Source: Chromera velia
Lineage: Eukaryota; Sar; Chromeraceae
Assembly (NCBI GenBank): GCA_018398765.1
Contig: JAHBMJ010002330.1
Coordinates: 1 to 20,017, forward strand
Length of the DNA stretch: 20,017 nt
Reading direction: 5' to 3'
Below the pieces are notes generated by a model that was given only the letters and a program-made list of their open reading frames with translations, was not told the DNA's origin and ran no database searches. Made by a program: the position numbers and the translations under genes. How positions within the stretch are numbered: the first letter of the stretch is position 1; each line of letters starts with the position of its first letter. Shown here in pieces: positions 10,530 to 19,351 of this stretch.

Positions 10530-11546
10530 GTGATATGGGACAGGACAGAATGCGTGAGCGCAATCTTTGGTAAGAGCTTTTCTTGTCTCGCACGTAACCT
10601 TAAAACTGGAAGTTCTGACTTCCTTTGCCTCCTTCTTTCCTACCTTCTTTCCTTCCTTTCTTTCTTCCTCTTTTGAATTTCTTTCCCTCCCTGTCATGCC
10701 TGCTCCCGCAGATTGTAGAGATTCTCCTCCCGGCCCTTCTACTGATTCCTTTGCGGCAGTGCAGACTCCTAGGGGGGTGCGTGCAGGTGGGTGCGTTGGT
10801 TTTGTCTTCACTTTGCGTTTGCTTTTCCTTTCCGTGTAGTTTGTGGAGTCGGAAATAAAGAAGAAAGAAAGATAGACGGACTCCTACGTGCATGCTTGCA
10901 GGTGAGAATGAAAGATTTGAGTGAATGCACGACTTTCGAACAGATGTGCGTATGGATGCAGTGTCAAATAGGCAAAGCGTTTCTTTCGATATAGGTGGGA
11001 GTGGTCGCATGCTTTTGTAAGTGAGCTGGCCGCCTGGCTTCTTTGGGGACCCATTATTGCTCCCGTCTGTCTCCGTCGGCTCTTAAGTTGCGGAAGAAGG
11101 AACATTTTCAACAGGAGAGGCTTGCTTGAAATGTTACCACGTGTGCATCTGTCACGAAACTGCTGTGTCTGTTCACATTCGTTTCAGAGAAACTGTGGAA
11201 TACTCCAGGATGACAGATTGACTGCATTTGGAAATGTGTGCGCAGATGGGATTTCAACTTGTTTTGATCAGCAGCGGCAATCTGTCCTTTCTGAATTGGT
11301 TAACGATTTTGCCTGCCCTCGCCTGTTTTGATGACGCCTTTCTCCTTCCTCTGTTTCGCTCTACCCGGTCAGTTGGTTGGTCGGCTTTGAAAGATCTGCG
11401 ATTGCTCAGACCCTTTTGTTTTTGTTCCGACGTGCTCAGCATCTCCGGTCTTTGTCAGGTTCGATGACGCTGCGCGTTTGAAGCTTCGCGCCACTGTACA
11501 ATGGGAGGGTGTCAATTCTGACGTGTTTTCTCTCTCTGTCTCTCTG

Positions 11547-11601
<55 letters not shown>

Positions 11602-14140
11602 GTTTGTGTGTGTCTTACGTGCTTCTTTGCTTTCTGTCACTCCCCTTGCGCTTTGTGACATGAAGAACGCTCGGTCAAAAAGATGATCGAACCAAAATGA
11701 CTGGTTGCAGAGTCCGCGATTCTCTTGTCGCCGTCGTCTGCAAAGAGTCCCCCCAGGAGGACAGGCACAGAGGGACGAGGGGGGGAGGGGCCAAGGGAGC
11801 TGAGAAGGTAGAGGAAAATACGGACACGCAGTCTGCAGAAGAAGAAGAGGGGGCAGAGGAGACTGCTGAGAGCCGTGAGGGAGGAGGGCCAGCGAGAGTG
11901 GCGGTGCTGGCCGGTAGCGCTTCTACTGGTGTGGGGAATGCGTTAAGGAAGAGACGGGCAGAAAAGCTGTCGGAAGAAGTGGCAGCAATGGAAAAGAGAG
12001 CTTCGCCCAACCGTGAAGAAGGCAATGAGGATCACGGAGATAGTCAGGCAAAACACAGACGTCGTGTGAAACCTGACAGTCAGAGAGGACTTTTCTCTCT
12101 TCTCTGTCGTTTTTTTGCCTTCCTCCTCCGTGTGTCGGTGGAACTCTCTCTCGTCTTTCTGATCGGAAGACTGTCGAGTCCTGTTGTGTCGAATTTGCTC
12201 TCCCAGAGGCAAGCCATGAACACGAGCTTCGACTCCTTCCGTCTCGTGAACACATACGGAGCCTTTGGGAGCATCACCAAGGTCCGTCCGTGTCTGACAC
12301 CTTTCTGAGAAGTAATGTTGACGCACGCAGAAGCAAACTGTCATATGAATATGTTCAATGAAGGTTCGATATGCCGTCCTGTACCTCCCGCTTCTTCTCT
12401 CTCAAGGCCCCAGACAGCCCTCTCCAACTTGGTTGCGTGTATTGGTGTGTCTCTGGGGGGTCTTACTCATGTTTTGTGCCTGTGTTTGCTGATCTGCTCT
12501 GCAAAAAGGTTGTCTGGTTCGTCAGAGTTCTTTTTGTCTGTTTGATTCTCGTCTGGGCGTAGAGGCGGACTGGTGGCCGTGGGGATCCATTCATGCGCTG
12601 TTTCTTTCTTTCTTTCCTTCCTTCCTTCCTTCCTTCCTTCTCTCTATATTTCCCCGTTGATTTTCCTCGTGCTTGCTTTGCACGATTCCATCTTGCTGGT
12701 TGTCGGCGTCTGTACGTTTCTTTGCTTGGACTCTCAGGTCCGACTCGCCCCTTTTTCACTGTCTGTCTGTTGGTGTGTGCGTGATTGAAAGAGAGAAAGC
12801 AGGAAAGGAACGAGGTGATCGTGGAGGGGACAGCCTCAGATAACCCGAACTCTCCTGATTCACAGTGGTCAGTCGGCTGCTTCGGTGGTTGGTGCCTGAA
12901 TTCCTCGCTCTGTGTGTTTCTCCCTCCCCCATGTTTCTCAAGCTGTCTCGACATCTCTTTCTGGGGGTCGGTCTGTGAATCTACCTCACGATATACCGAT
13001 GCATGTGTCTATCGATCTTTCTCGGTGTGTGTGCTTTTACAATGTCAGCGTGTAGAAGTGTTGGTTGGGTTCTTTCTGTTTGTGCTCCTGAACTCTCTGC
13101 GTGGGAACGTGTGCCGCCGACACGTGAGTATGTGATTGTACGCTGTGGAAAGAAGTAACACGTATTTCTAAACACAGCGCAGTCGCACGCACAGACGTGC
13201 GCACGCAAGGCGAGATGGAAAGAGAGACAGAGAGGGATGGATATGTTTTCTTCCGTTCTGCCTTTCTGCTTATCCCTCTGCCAACCTGCCTGCCAACCTG
13301 CCTGCAGGTACGAGATAGAATTCAAATGCAAACCCGGAGACGTGCGCAGAGCCCCCTGTCTGATTTCCCCCTACCACCTCCGACTGGACTGGCTGATGTG
13401 GTTTGCCGCATTTCAGAACTGGAGAGTCAACCCCTGGCTGCCCCACCTCGCGTACAAACTCATCAAGTCAGTCAGCGGGCTACAGTTCCTTCCGGCTATT
13501 TCCGAAAAACATGATAGAAAAGTCGACCGTGCTTGTTTTGACACAGTAGAAGGACCATTTCCTCTGAGAATGTCAAGGTGAAGGAAAACCGACACACACA
13601 CACACGGCCTACCTGTTTTGTTTTTGAAAATATTAATAGAAAGAAAAAAAGCCCATGGTCACTCTGTCCATGGCAAAAAGACAACCAGAATCTTCTCTGC
13701 ACGGTCAGAGCCTTCTTTCTTTCCTCATCACGCTCTTCACTCGAATGGCGCGTCCCATCCCTGGCCGGTGCCCTGCAGGAACGAAGCGGCAGTCCTGCCC
13801 CTCCTCGCTCCCAACCCCTTCCCCGAAGGCAGACCCCCCCGATTCGTCAGGGCATCTCACTACAGGTGTGTAGAGAGATGTGTGTGGGGGGGTGGGGTGG
13901 ATGGGTGCGTGCACGGCAGTTAAGCCAGGGCATTGATGAAGGGGACTGCATGAGATCGGTTGAGAATTTTGACAGAAGACGGCAATTTGGGGGGCGGGGG
14001 GGGGCGTACGGAGGGCAAGCAGAAGGAGCGTACGTTCTTGAGTGATGCACTGTCGAGATGCGCTGACCTCTTTGGCTGTCTGTCTCCCTCCCCCCGCCCC
14101 CCCTCTTTCTCTGTGCGTATGTGCGTGCGTGCGCGTGCGT

Positions 14141-14188
<48 letters not shown>

Positions 14189-14548
14189 GACCAGGGGACA
14201 TTTCTAATACGGAGCTTCTTCCTTCGTCAGGTGTTTCGTTTCTGCTGTCCGGAGAGTGGGGGCCTCCGGTGTGCCGGCCGAAGGAGGATGTGTTGCGTCA
14301 CGCAATTAAGGCACTTTTTTGCGTTCGTGTCATCGGTGCCTGATTTTGTTTTGTGCATGGCTTGAACTTCTCGTGTCTATTCACACTGAAACTGCAGGTA
14401 CCGTTTTACGTCTTGGAAGGACGGCAATCCCCTTCTAACTGGTGTCTGGTGGAAGAGGGAGAGGCTGCCTTACCTCTACATGCCCCCACTGGGAGAGAGA
14501 GACATCTTGCCCATACTCAACCAGTTCGGCTGGAAACAATATCGATAG
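7539..14548 (+). CDS. LMF1: Lipase maturation factor 1, twelve exons
   Basis: Exons: 7539-7786, 8055-8237, 8871-9020, 9571-9627, 10022-10145, 10712-10786, 11246-11367, 11711-12281, 12803-12867, 13308-13466, 13779-13865, 14398-14548. They total 1,992 bases (663 residues plus TAG), with every junction in frame and GT-AG. In animals LMF1 is a multi-pass ER membrane protein that lipoprotein lipase and other dimeric lipases need to fold; here the client is unknown. Family blocks in order: [15 protein letters not shown] (exon 1), [18 protein letters not shown] (3), [12 protein letters not shown] (4), [18 protein letters not shown] (5), [20 protein letters not shown] (7), [12 protein letters not shown] (8), [11 protein letters not shown] and [20 protein letters not shown] (10), [11 protein letters not shown] (11). 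It is closer to LMF1 than to LMF2. Exon 8 adds an acidic insert of about 100 residues (331-445), making it longer than the roughly 570-residue animal protein. The ATG at 7539 gives the normal short N-terminus before the first membrane segment. Confidence 0.95.
8448..8695 (+). repeat. (TTCC/TTTC)n polypyrimidine tract in LMF1 intron 2
   Basis: About 250 bases of almost pure CT made of TTCC, TTTC and occasional GTCC units. It lies in the 633-bp intron 8238-8870. Long open frames read through it on both strands (Phe/Leu/Pro/Ser or Lys/Glu/Gly/Arg repeats), and these are artefacts. Confidence 0.9.
10294..10526 (+). repeat. Compound TC / CA / GA / GACA microsatellite in LMF1 intron 5
   Basis: A (TC)n block is followed by (CA)n, then long (GA)n blocks broken twice by GCAAACTCAGACAGACAGA-type segments. 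The TC block and the GA blocks are complementary, so this stretch can fold back on itself. It fills much of the 566-bp intron 10146-10711. Confidence 0.9.
11528..11604 (+). repeat. (TC)n microsatellite in LMF1 intron 7
   Basis: A TC run with a few TG interruptions, inside the 343-bp intron 11368-11710. Confidence 0.88.
12601..12643 (+). repeat. (TTCC)n microsatellite in LMF1 intron 8
   Basis: Short run of TTTC then TTCC units in the intron 12282-12802. Confidence 0.85.
14115..14183 (+). repeat. (GT)n microsatellite in LMF1 intron 11
   Basis: GTGCGT units pass into a pure GT run shortly before the middle of the intron 13866-14397. Upstream, at 13988-14005, the same intron has a G-rich run (GGGGGGCGGGGGGGGC) that could form a quadruplex. 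Confidence 0.85.
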
Positions 14549-14628
14549 TTATTATAAATAGATTATGAGCGACCGTTTCATACAGAAGCCCATGCGGTTA
14601 TTTTAGATACAAGAATTTAAATGACTGC

Positions 14629-14634
14629 AATAAA
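14629..14634 (+). promoter_or_regulatory. Possible LMF1 polyadenylation signal AATAAA
   Basis: AATAAA lies 81 bases after the LMF1 stop codon, at a suitable distance for a 3' end. The DNA around it is AT-rich, so a chance match is possible. Confidence 0.3.
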
Positions 14635-14829
14635 CTAAGATCAACTGAAACAACCCTTGGGCATGAAAGATGAATGCTTAGAATACAACAAATGTAGCCC
14701 AAAACGCAGTCTAGCAAGTATAGTCTCAGTCATGCAACAGTTATAAAATTAAAGTTTAAAAAGTTAAGAAAATTTAATCATGATGCAATTAAGTAGTAGG
14801 TGTCAGGCTGGTTACTACACTGGTGAGCT

Positions 14830-14890
14830 GGTTAGCTAAAATACAGCCTAGAATACAGCCTAACTTAGTTGCCTAAGCAACTAGCTAACC
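14830..14890. repeat. Nested inverted repeat
   Basis: GGTTAGCTA (14830-14838) pairs with TAGCTAACC (14882-14890). Inside, TAGTTGC (14866-14872) and GCAACTA (14877-14883) pair round a CTAA loop. The left side also contains two copies of AATACAGCCTA. The arms share bases 14882-14883, so both stems cannot form fully at once. Confidence 0.6.
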
Positions 14891-15223
14891 AATTAATTTT
14901 TAGTTAATCAGTTTTTAGATATTTTTTAAAACAATGATCTAGCTATTTTTTATATTTAACACGTTTATTAGTCGTAGTCTATACATTCAAATTAAATGAT
15001 CCAATAAATAGAACTGAGACTTATCATTGAATCATGACATTGATTCAGCGTCATTTAGGACAATTTAAGTTACTGTTATTATACTACGTACAAAGATGAT
15101 ATTTACTAGGGTATTTAATAATATTGCTGGTATTTGCTGGTTAATAGTAGATGAAACGTGAAAATATGTAAAAATTGAAACAAAAATATTGGAGTCTTAA
15201 ATTAACTCTCAATTCAATGATTT

Positions 15224-15227
<4 letters not shown>

Positions 15228-15254
<27 letters not shown>
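15228..15254. repeat. (TA)n microsatellite
   Basis: Pure TA run in the AT-rich intergenic region. Confidence 0.85.
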
Positions 15255-15257
<3 letters not shown>

Positions 15258-15420
15258 CAATTCATAAAGTTAGACATAAACCAATTCATAGATGATAAAT
15301 CTGCATATGAATCAAATACAAATCTAGATGCAAATGTCTTTACAAATACCATAATAACCATATTATCAATATAGCATTTTTTAACTATACGCGAGACATA
15401 TTCCCGGCTTTGGCTGCTTC

Positions 15421-15541
15421 TATTCATTTATTTATTCGTTCATTTATTCATTTATTCGTTCATTCATTCATTCATTCATTCATTCATTCATTCATTCATT
15501 CATTCATTCAAGTTCATTGATTCAAGTTCATTCATTCATTC
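15421..15541 (+). repeat. ATTC/ATTT tetranucleotide array
   Basis: About 120 bases of ATTC units with ATTT and ATTCG variants, more variable at the left and pure in the middle. It is the same unit as the LINE tail at 4101-4124, so it may be the tail of an older decayed insertion. I could not recognise element sequence to its left. Confidence 0.85.
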
Positions 15542-15873
15542 CTGATATCGTCATAACATACGAGATACAAAAACTTAAATTTGTGACATGATAGTATCAT
15601 TGCCAGAATCATCGAGCCCTCAATATTTTCTCTCTAGCTCTTTCTGCATTTGATTCACTTTGATTCATCGGCTGTCATGTAGTTCTGAGACTCCCTCCTC
15701 TTGTTTTTTCACGATTTAGTCAGCGAAACATGCAGTCAGGATCTTTCCTTTCTCATACACCCTCTCTGAGTCTCGTCTTCTGGCTCGTCCGCGACCACGA
15801 TGATCTCTCACTCGTTGCGGCGCTCTTTTCCCAACAGTCCAGGAGGGAGAGCGGGTGCCTGTCAGTGAAGCTG

Positions 15874-16491
15874 CTACCTTCCCTGCGCCGAGTCTTTGGG
15901 GCGACGAAAACGATGGATGATATGACCGTTCCCTGCGGTCATTTCACAGGAAACCCATGAGAAACCCACTTTCCACATTTCGTTAAAACCTTCCACATTT
16001 TGAGAGCCATTGTAGTGCATGATTTGACCCCACTCGTACACTCCATCCCTATCCATCAGCGGAGTTGTAACCTGCGCACTTTCGCGTTGCCTTCTTTGGC
16101 GCTCCGTCAGTTCTTCATTCCGCTTGGCTTCGCGATCCTGCAGAGCCGCATCCACTAGAGGAAAGCCCCCAAGTGCGTCTGCGTACTCGCGAATGGCGGA
16201 GCTTGCGAGATCCAGTGCGCTGTCCGGAGGTGATCTCCCGTTTTCACGAATGCAAAGTCGAATGGCGTTTAAGACTCTGCGCGACACATTGAAGCGCTTG
16301 AACACATCAAAGTTTGCCTCACTGCGCATCTCACTGTGCCCATACACCAAGCTATGCAAAACATTCCCTGCATCCAAAAGCTGCTGGAACTCAGTTTCAG
16401 ACATCGCCACTTCTCCATCACTACAGCCAACAACGACAGCAACGGACGCTTGCGTTTGCTGTTCGGTTGTCGGACCCTGGGTTCCCTCCAT
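15874..16491 (-). CDS. Hypothetical protein, 205 residues
   Basis: I do not recognise this protein. The minus-strand frame starts at ATG 16491 and ends with TAG at 15874-15876. Residues 1-25 are Gln/Thr-rich and probably disordered. From about residue 30 the composition is that of a folded, mostly helical protein. A Arg/Glu/Gln-rich helix (containing EELTERQRRQRES) lies at about 122-142, and the end has aromatic segments (VYEWGQIMHYNG, MWKVGFSWVSCEM). CTATATATAG lies about 15 bases before the ATG; this is too close for a classical TATA box if this ATG is used. The last codons contain AG|GTAGCA, so an intron could start there and the protein could be longer. It is divergent from the gene at 17122. 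Confidence 0.5.
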   Translation of the reverse strand: MEGTQGPTTEQQTQASVAVVVGCSDGEVAMSETEFQQLLDAGNVLHSLVYGHSEMRSEANFDVFKRFNVSRRVLNAIRLCIRENGRSPPDSALDLASSAIREYADALGGFPLVDAALQDREAKRNEELTERQRRQRESAQVTTPLMDRDGVYEWGQIMHYNGSQNVEGFNEMWKVGFSWVSCEMTAGNGHIIHRFRRPKDSAQGR

Positions 16492-17121
16492 TGGTTTGTG
16501 TGAGACTATATATAGAGCCTGGCGGACACAGATTCAAATCGATGTGTAGACGGGTTCAAATGGAACGTTCAGGGCCCACTGAATCAGAGAGCCTGGCTTG
16601 CTCTGGAGACACAAATGGTTTGACGGTCAGAGGTCGGCAAGTATGGCAGAACGTCACAAGCCTTCCGTTGAACTCTTCATGTCATGCGCAAGTTAGTGCA
16701 GCATAGTGCAGCCGTTGTCAGAGGACCCGTGCATGCGCGGTAATTGTTGTAGGCTAGCTGCATGTACGTATACGCGTGCGACGCGCATGCATGGGTTTGG
16801 TTTCTGCTGTTAATTGATTCTGTTGCACTGTTGCACAAAATTGCTTGCATGCAATTGCTGCATGAACGTTCTCGCACTAGATCGACGCTTCGCGTGACTC
16901 GATCATGCACGTACATACAAACAGTGAACACAGTCGACGTTCTGGTTAAATAATTGTCACAAATTCACAGATACCTGAGAGCGGTTTCCCTATATATTAG
17001 AGCGGCCAACAGCTGCCGAGTCGCGCTCGCGTTTTTATTTCGTTTCCGAGCCTGACTTCCTTACATATATATATATATATATAATTGTGTTTCAGAAAAT
17101 CGCCTGTTTGTGTCTCTCAAG
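16492..17121. promoter_or_regulatory. Shared intergenic region of two divergent genes, GCATGC-rich
   Basis: The 630 bases between the two divergent starts probably contain both promoters. GCATGC occurs three times (16731, 16785, 16847), two of them as CGCATGCA or TGCATGCA. CTATATATAG (about 16506-16515), CTATATATTAG (about 16991-17001) and a TA run (about 17065-17082) are TATA-like. The assignment as a promoter is inferred from gene orientation. Confidence 0.45.
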
Positions 17122-18059
17122 ATGCTTGGTGTGAGCACACGCGTGTCTGTGGAAGATGACACTCAGCTGCAATCTGGCCCCTCGTGCCTTCTCGCGGATC
17201 TTCTCTACGGAGCCAATTGCGTGATGAGCAGGAATGGCCGGGCAGGGCCAAAGCCGTTTCACGTACGGACTTGCAGCGAAGTATCTGAAAGAGAACGAGA
17301 TGAGATCGTGTCTGCGATCCAGTCGCCAGAGTTTCGTCTGAAAGATGCTCTGTATGCTCTGGAGGTACCAGACAACAGTCCCCTCTTGAAAGGATGTAGC
17401 GGATTCTACACCTTCAGCATCGACCAGATCAAATCTCTCGGCCTCCAGGTCTGACAGCACGCAGGCATACACGGATAAAAGCAGATGACCCTACATGGGT
17501 GCGATTCCTCTCACCTTCGACTTATGTCTCATGTTTCTTGCAGCTTGACATGCGCGCCCTCGTGGTGGCTCAGGGCAAGAAGACCGACAAGATCCACTTG
17601 TTCTTCCACACCAAGGACTGGCACCAGACCTTCATTGTGAGACCCTACGCGTACTTCAAGCAGCGTGGCACGTCGGGCCGCTGCCCCAACTGTGGCGGGT
17701 AATGAAGAATGAGAGAGATGGTGACAGTGAGGGTGGTTGGGGGATGGAGATGAGGACTCGGTTGCGGGTAGCACGGCTTGATGCATCGATCTTGCTGCCT
17801 TCAACCCGCACCTTGCTGCCTGTAGGGACTGAAGAACGCACCATCGCTTTGGGACGCATTCACTGACCCACTTGCGTGGTTTTCAAGGGAGCGGCTGATA
17901 ACGAAGAATTATGGTTGAAAAAGCCGTGGTGGTGCCAGTGTATATATGACGGAGAAGGGCCCCATTTGATTTCACCCTTGTTCTTTTTCCTCTGTCTGCA
18001 TGATTGAAACGATAATCTGGTCTTCTCTCTTCAGGACGACTCATCGGATCCACTTGTAA
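17122..18059 (+). CDS. Hypothetical 168-residue protein, three exons, possible CCHH metal site
   Basis: I do not recognise this family. Proposed exons are 17122-17448, 17544-17698 and 18035-18059, 507 bases with stop TAA at 18057-18059. Introns are GT-AG, phase 0 (95 bases) and phase 2 (336 bases). The protein is soluble-looking, with no signal peptide or membrane segment. Conserved-looking parts are FHVRTCSEVSERERDEIV (about 51-68), LKGCSGFYTFSIDQIKSLGL (about 89-108) and IHLFFHTKDWHQTFIVRPYAYF (about 127-148, split here only by description). It ends RCPNCGGTTHRIHL, giving C-X2-C-X4-H-X2-H; the two histidines come from the last exon. Without the second splice the frame would stop at TAA 17700 just after CPNCGG. 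An in-frame stop at 17053 limits upstream extension unless there is a further 5' exon. Confidence 0.6.
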
Positions 18060-18894
18060 CTGTCCCTCCTCCTGCGGACCCTCAGAGCTTATTGATTCTT
18101 GACTGAATCTGCTGCCTGTCTTTCCCTCTCTCCACCGCCTCTGTCAGTACCCCCAACGTACCTTGTCCGAAAAAATGGTGTCCCAATCGAGTCAGATTGT
18201 TTTCACACTACCATGTCTGCATCTCTGCAAATGTCGTTGACCGTAAGAAAACAGCAGTGGTGCTTATCGAACAGCTTCCTGTGCATGAGTCGCATGCATG
18301 TGTGCACACATGGCTGACTGACTGACTCATTCAATGGCTGAATGAGTAAATGAATGAATCAATGAATAAAGGAACTTGAATAATGAATATTTCGGCTGTC
18401 CCCAGGCTGTGCCACAAACTGATAAGTTCAAAAAGTTGCGGAGACAACGGAGAGTTTTTATGTTTACGCAGCAAGTTGCCAACAAGGGGGTACAACGCCG
18501 CGTGCAGCCTCCCCATATCGGCCTTCATCAAAGTCCCTGGTTTTTTTTAATTCTAGTTTTAATTGGACGCACTGTCATGCAAGTGTCTGATGTAGCACCA
18601 TATATAAAATTTATACGAATGGACACATCGTTCAAAAATAAAAAACTTCTTCAAATTGTTTGATCCTTTTAATTGAATGTAAAACTATAGATGTCACGGT
18701 AATTTTTAACAGATTTTTGGTAAATTAAATGAAGCTAAATGAAGCTAGACGTTAGCATATTTTTTCGGGGAGGAGGGGGCATTTAAGATCTATTTCTAGC
18801 ACGTCCCGCTTGCCAGTGCTTCTGGCCCTTTTATTTTGTTTTCAACGACTTTTGATATATTTAAACATAGCTATAACATCAAAGACAAGTTTGG

Positions 18895-18936
18895 ACGTGC
18901 CCCGGCCTTGAGGGCCGTGGCGCGCGGAGGGCACGT
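18895..18936. repeat. GC-rich nested inverted repeat
   Basis: ACGTGCCC (18895-18902) pairs with GGGCACGT (18929-18936). Inside, CGGCC (18903-18907) and GGCCG (18913-18917) pair round TTGAG. It is a GC island in AT-rich DNA. Confidence 0.6.
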
Positions 18937-18945
18937 AGTAACCAT

Positions 18946-18996
18946 GTTTGATTTGATTATATTTGATTTGATTTGATTTGATTTGATTTGATTTGA
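18946..18996. repeat. (TTTGA)n pentanucleotide repeat
   Basis: About ten TTTGA units with one interruption (TTATA), directly after the GC-rich inverted repeat. Confidence 0.88.
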
Positions 18997-19003
18997 GCTT
19001 CAA

Positions 19004-19046
19004 CCTCAAATATTTGATATTTGAGGTAAGATTTGAGGTTAACCTC
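19004..19046. repeat. Perfect hairpin and adjoining palindrome
   Basis: CCTCAAATAT (19004-19013) and ATATTTGAGG (19017-19026) form a 10-bp stem with a TTG loop. The 12-bp palindrome GAGGTTAACCTC follows at 19035-19046 and shares the CCTCAA/TTGAGG core. Confidence 0.7.
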
Positions 19047-19351
19047 TTAGGGTTCCTCACTGAGTCACTGACTTACTATCACTCTGATCATTTTTCTCAT
19101 GACAATAGTTATCAGAACATTTCTGATGTGTGTTTCAAAAAATTAAAAAAATATATATATAATTATAACTTATCAGTTCCGTAAAAAAAATATGCCTGTG
19201 TGGCAGTGTATATACACTAGTCACTGAGACTCACTCTAGTACTAATAGAGATTAAGAACGTAAAATTGATATATTTGAAATTGCATATGACTTTTTGTTG
19301 ATACGATAAAGTTAGAGCACGTACCAAAATTGAGGTGACAATCACTCAGCT

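Larger units (their letters stand above)
14549..15873. other. AT-rich intergenic DNA with ATTC and TA repeats
   Basis: After LMF1 the sequence becomes strongly AT-rich to about 15400, with stops in all frames and no gene. It holds an imperfect inverted repeat at 14830-14890, a (TA)n run at about 15228-15254 and a long ATTC/ATTT array at 15421-15541. A 76-codon open frame at 15730-15960 overlaps the end of the minus-strand gene and is probably its shadow. Confidence 0.55.
18060..19351. other. Intergenic DNA with short repeats
   Basis: No gene is supported. ATTC-type units in inverted orientation lie at about 18331-18370, next to an AATAAA at 18365. From 18540 to 19330 the DNA is AT-rich apart from a GC-rich patch at 18895-18936. 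A 95-codon open frame at 18376-18663 has no family resemblance. Confidence 0.5.

Noticed and set aside
9858..10811. Open frames of 272 (+) and 199 (-) codons with Arg/Glu or Ser/Leu repeats
   Set aside because: They run through LMF1 exon 5 in another frame and the TC/CA/GA microsatellite of intron 5.
13578..14045. 155-codon plus-strand open frame
   Set aside because: It overlaps LMF1 exon 11 in a different frame; the LMF1 block [11 protein letters not shown] is in the other frame.
18895..18936. tRNA or tRNA-derived SINE
   Set aside because: The paired arms do not form a cloverleaf and no A or B box could be identified.
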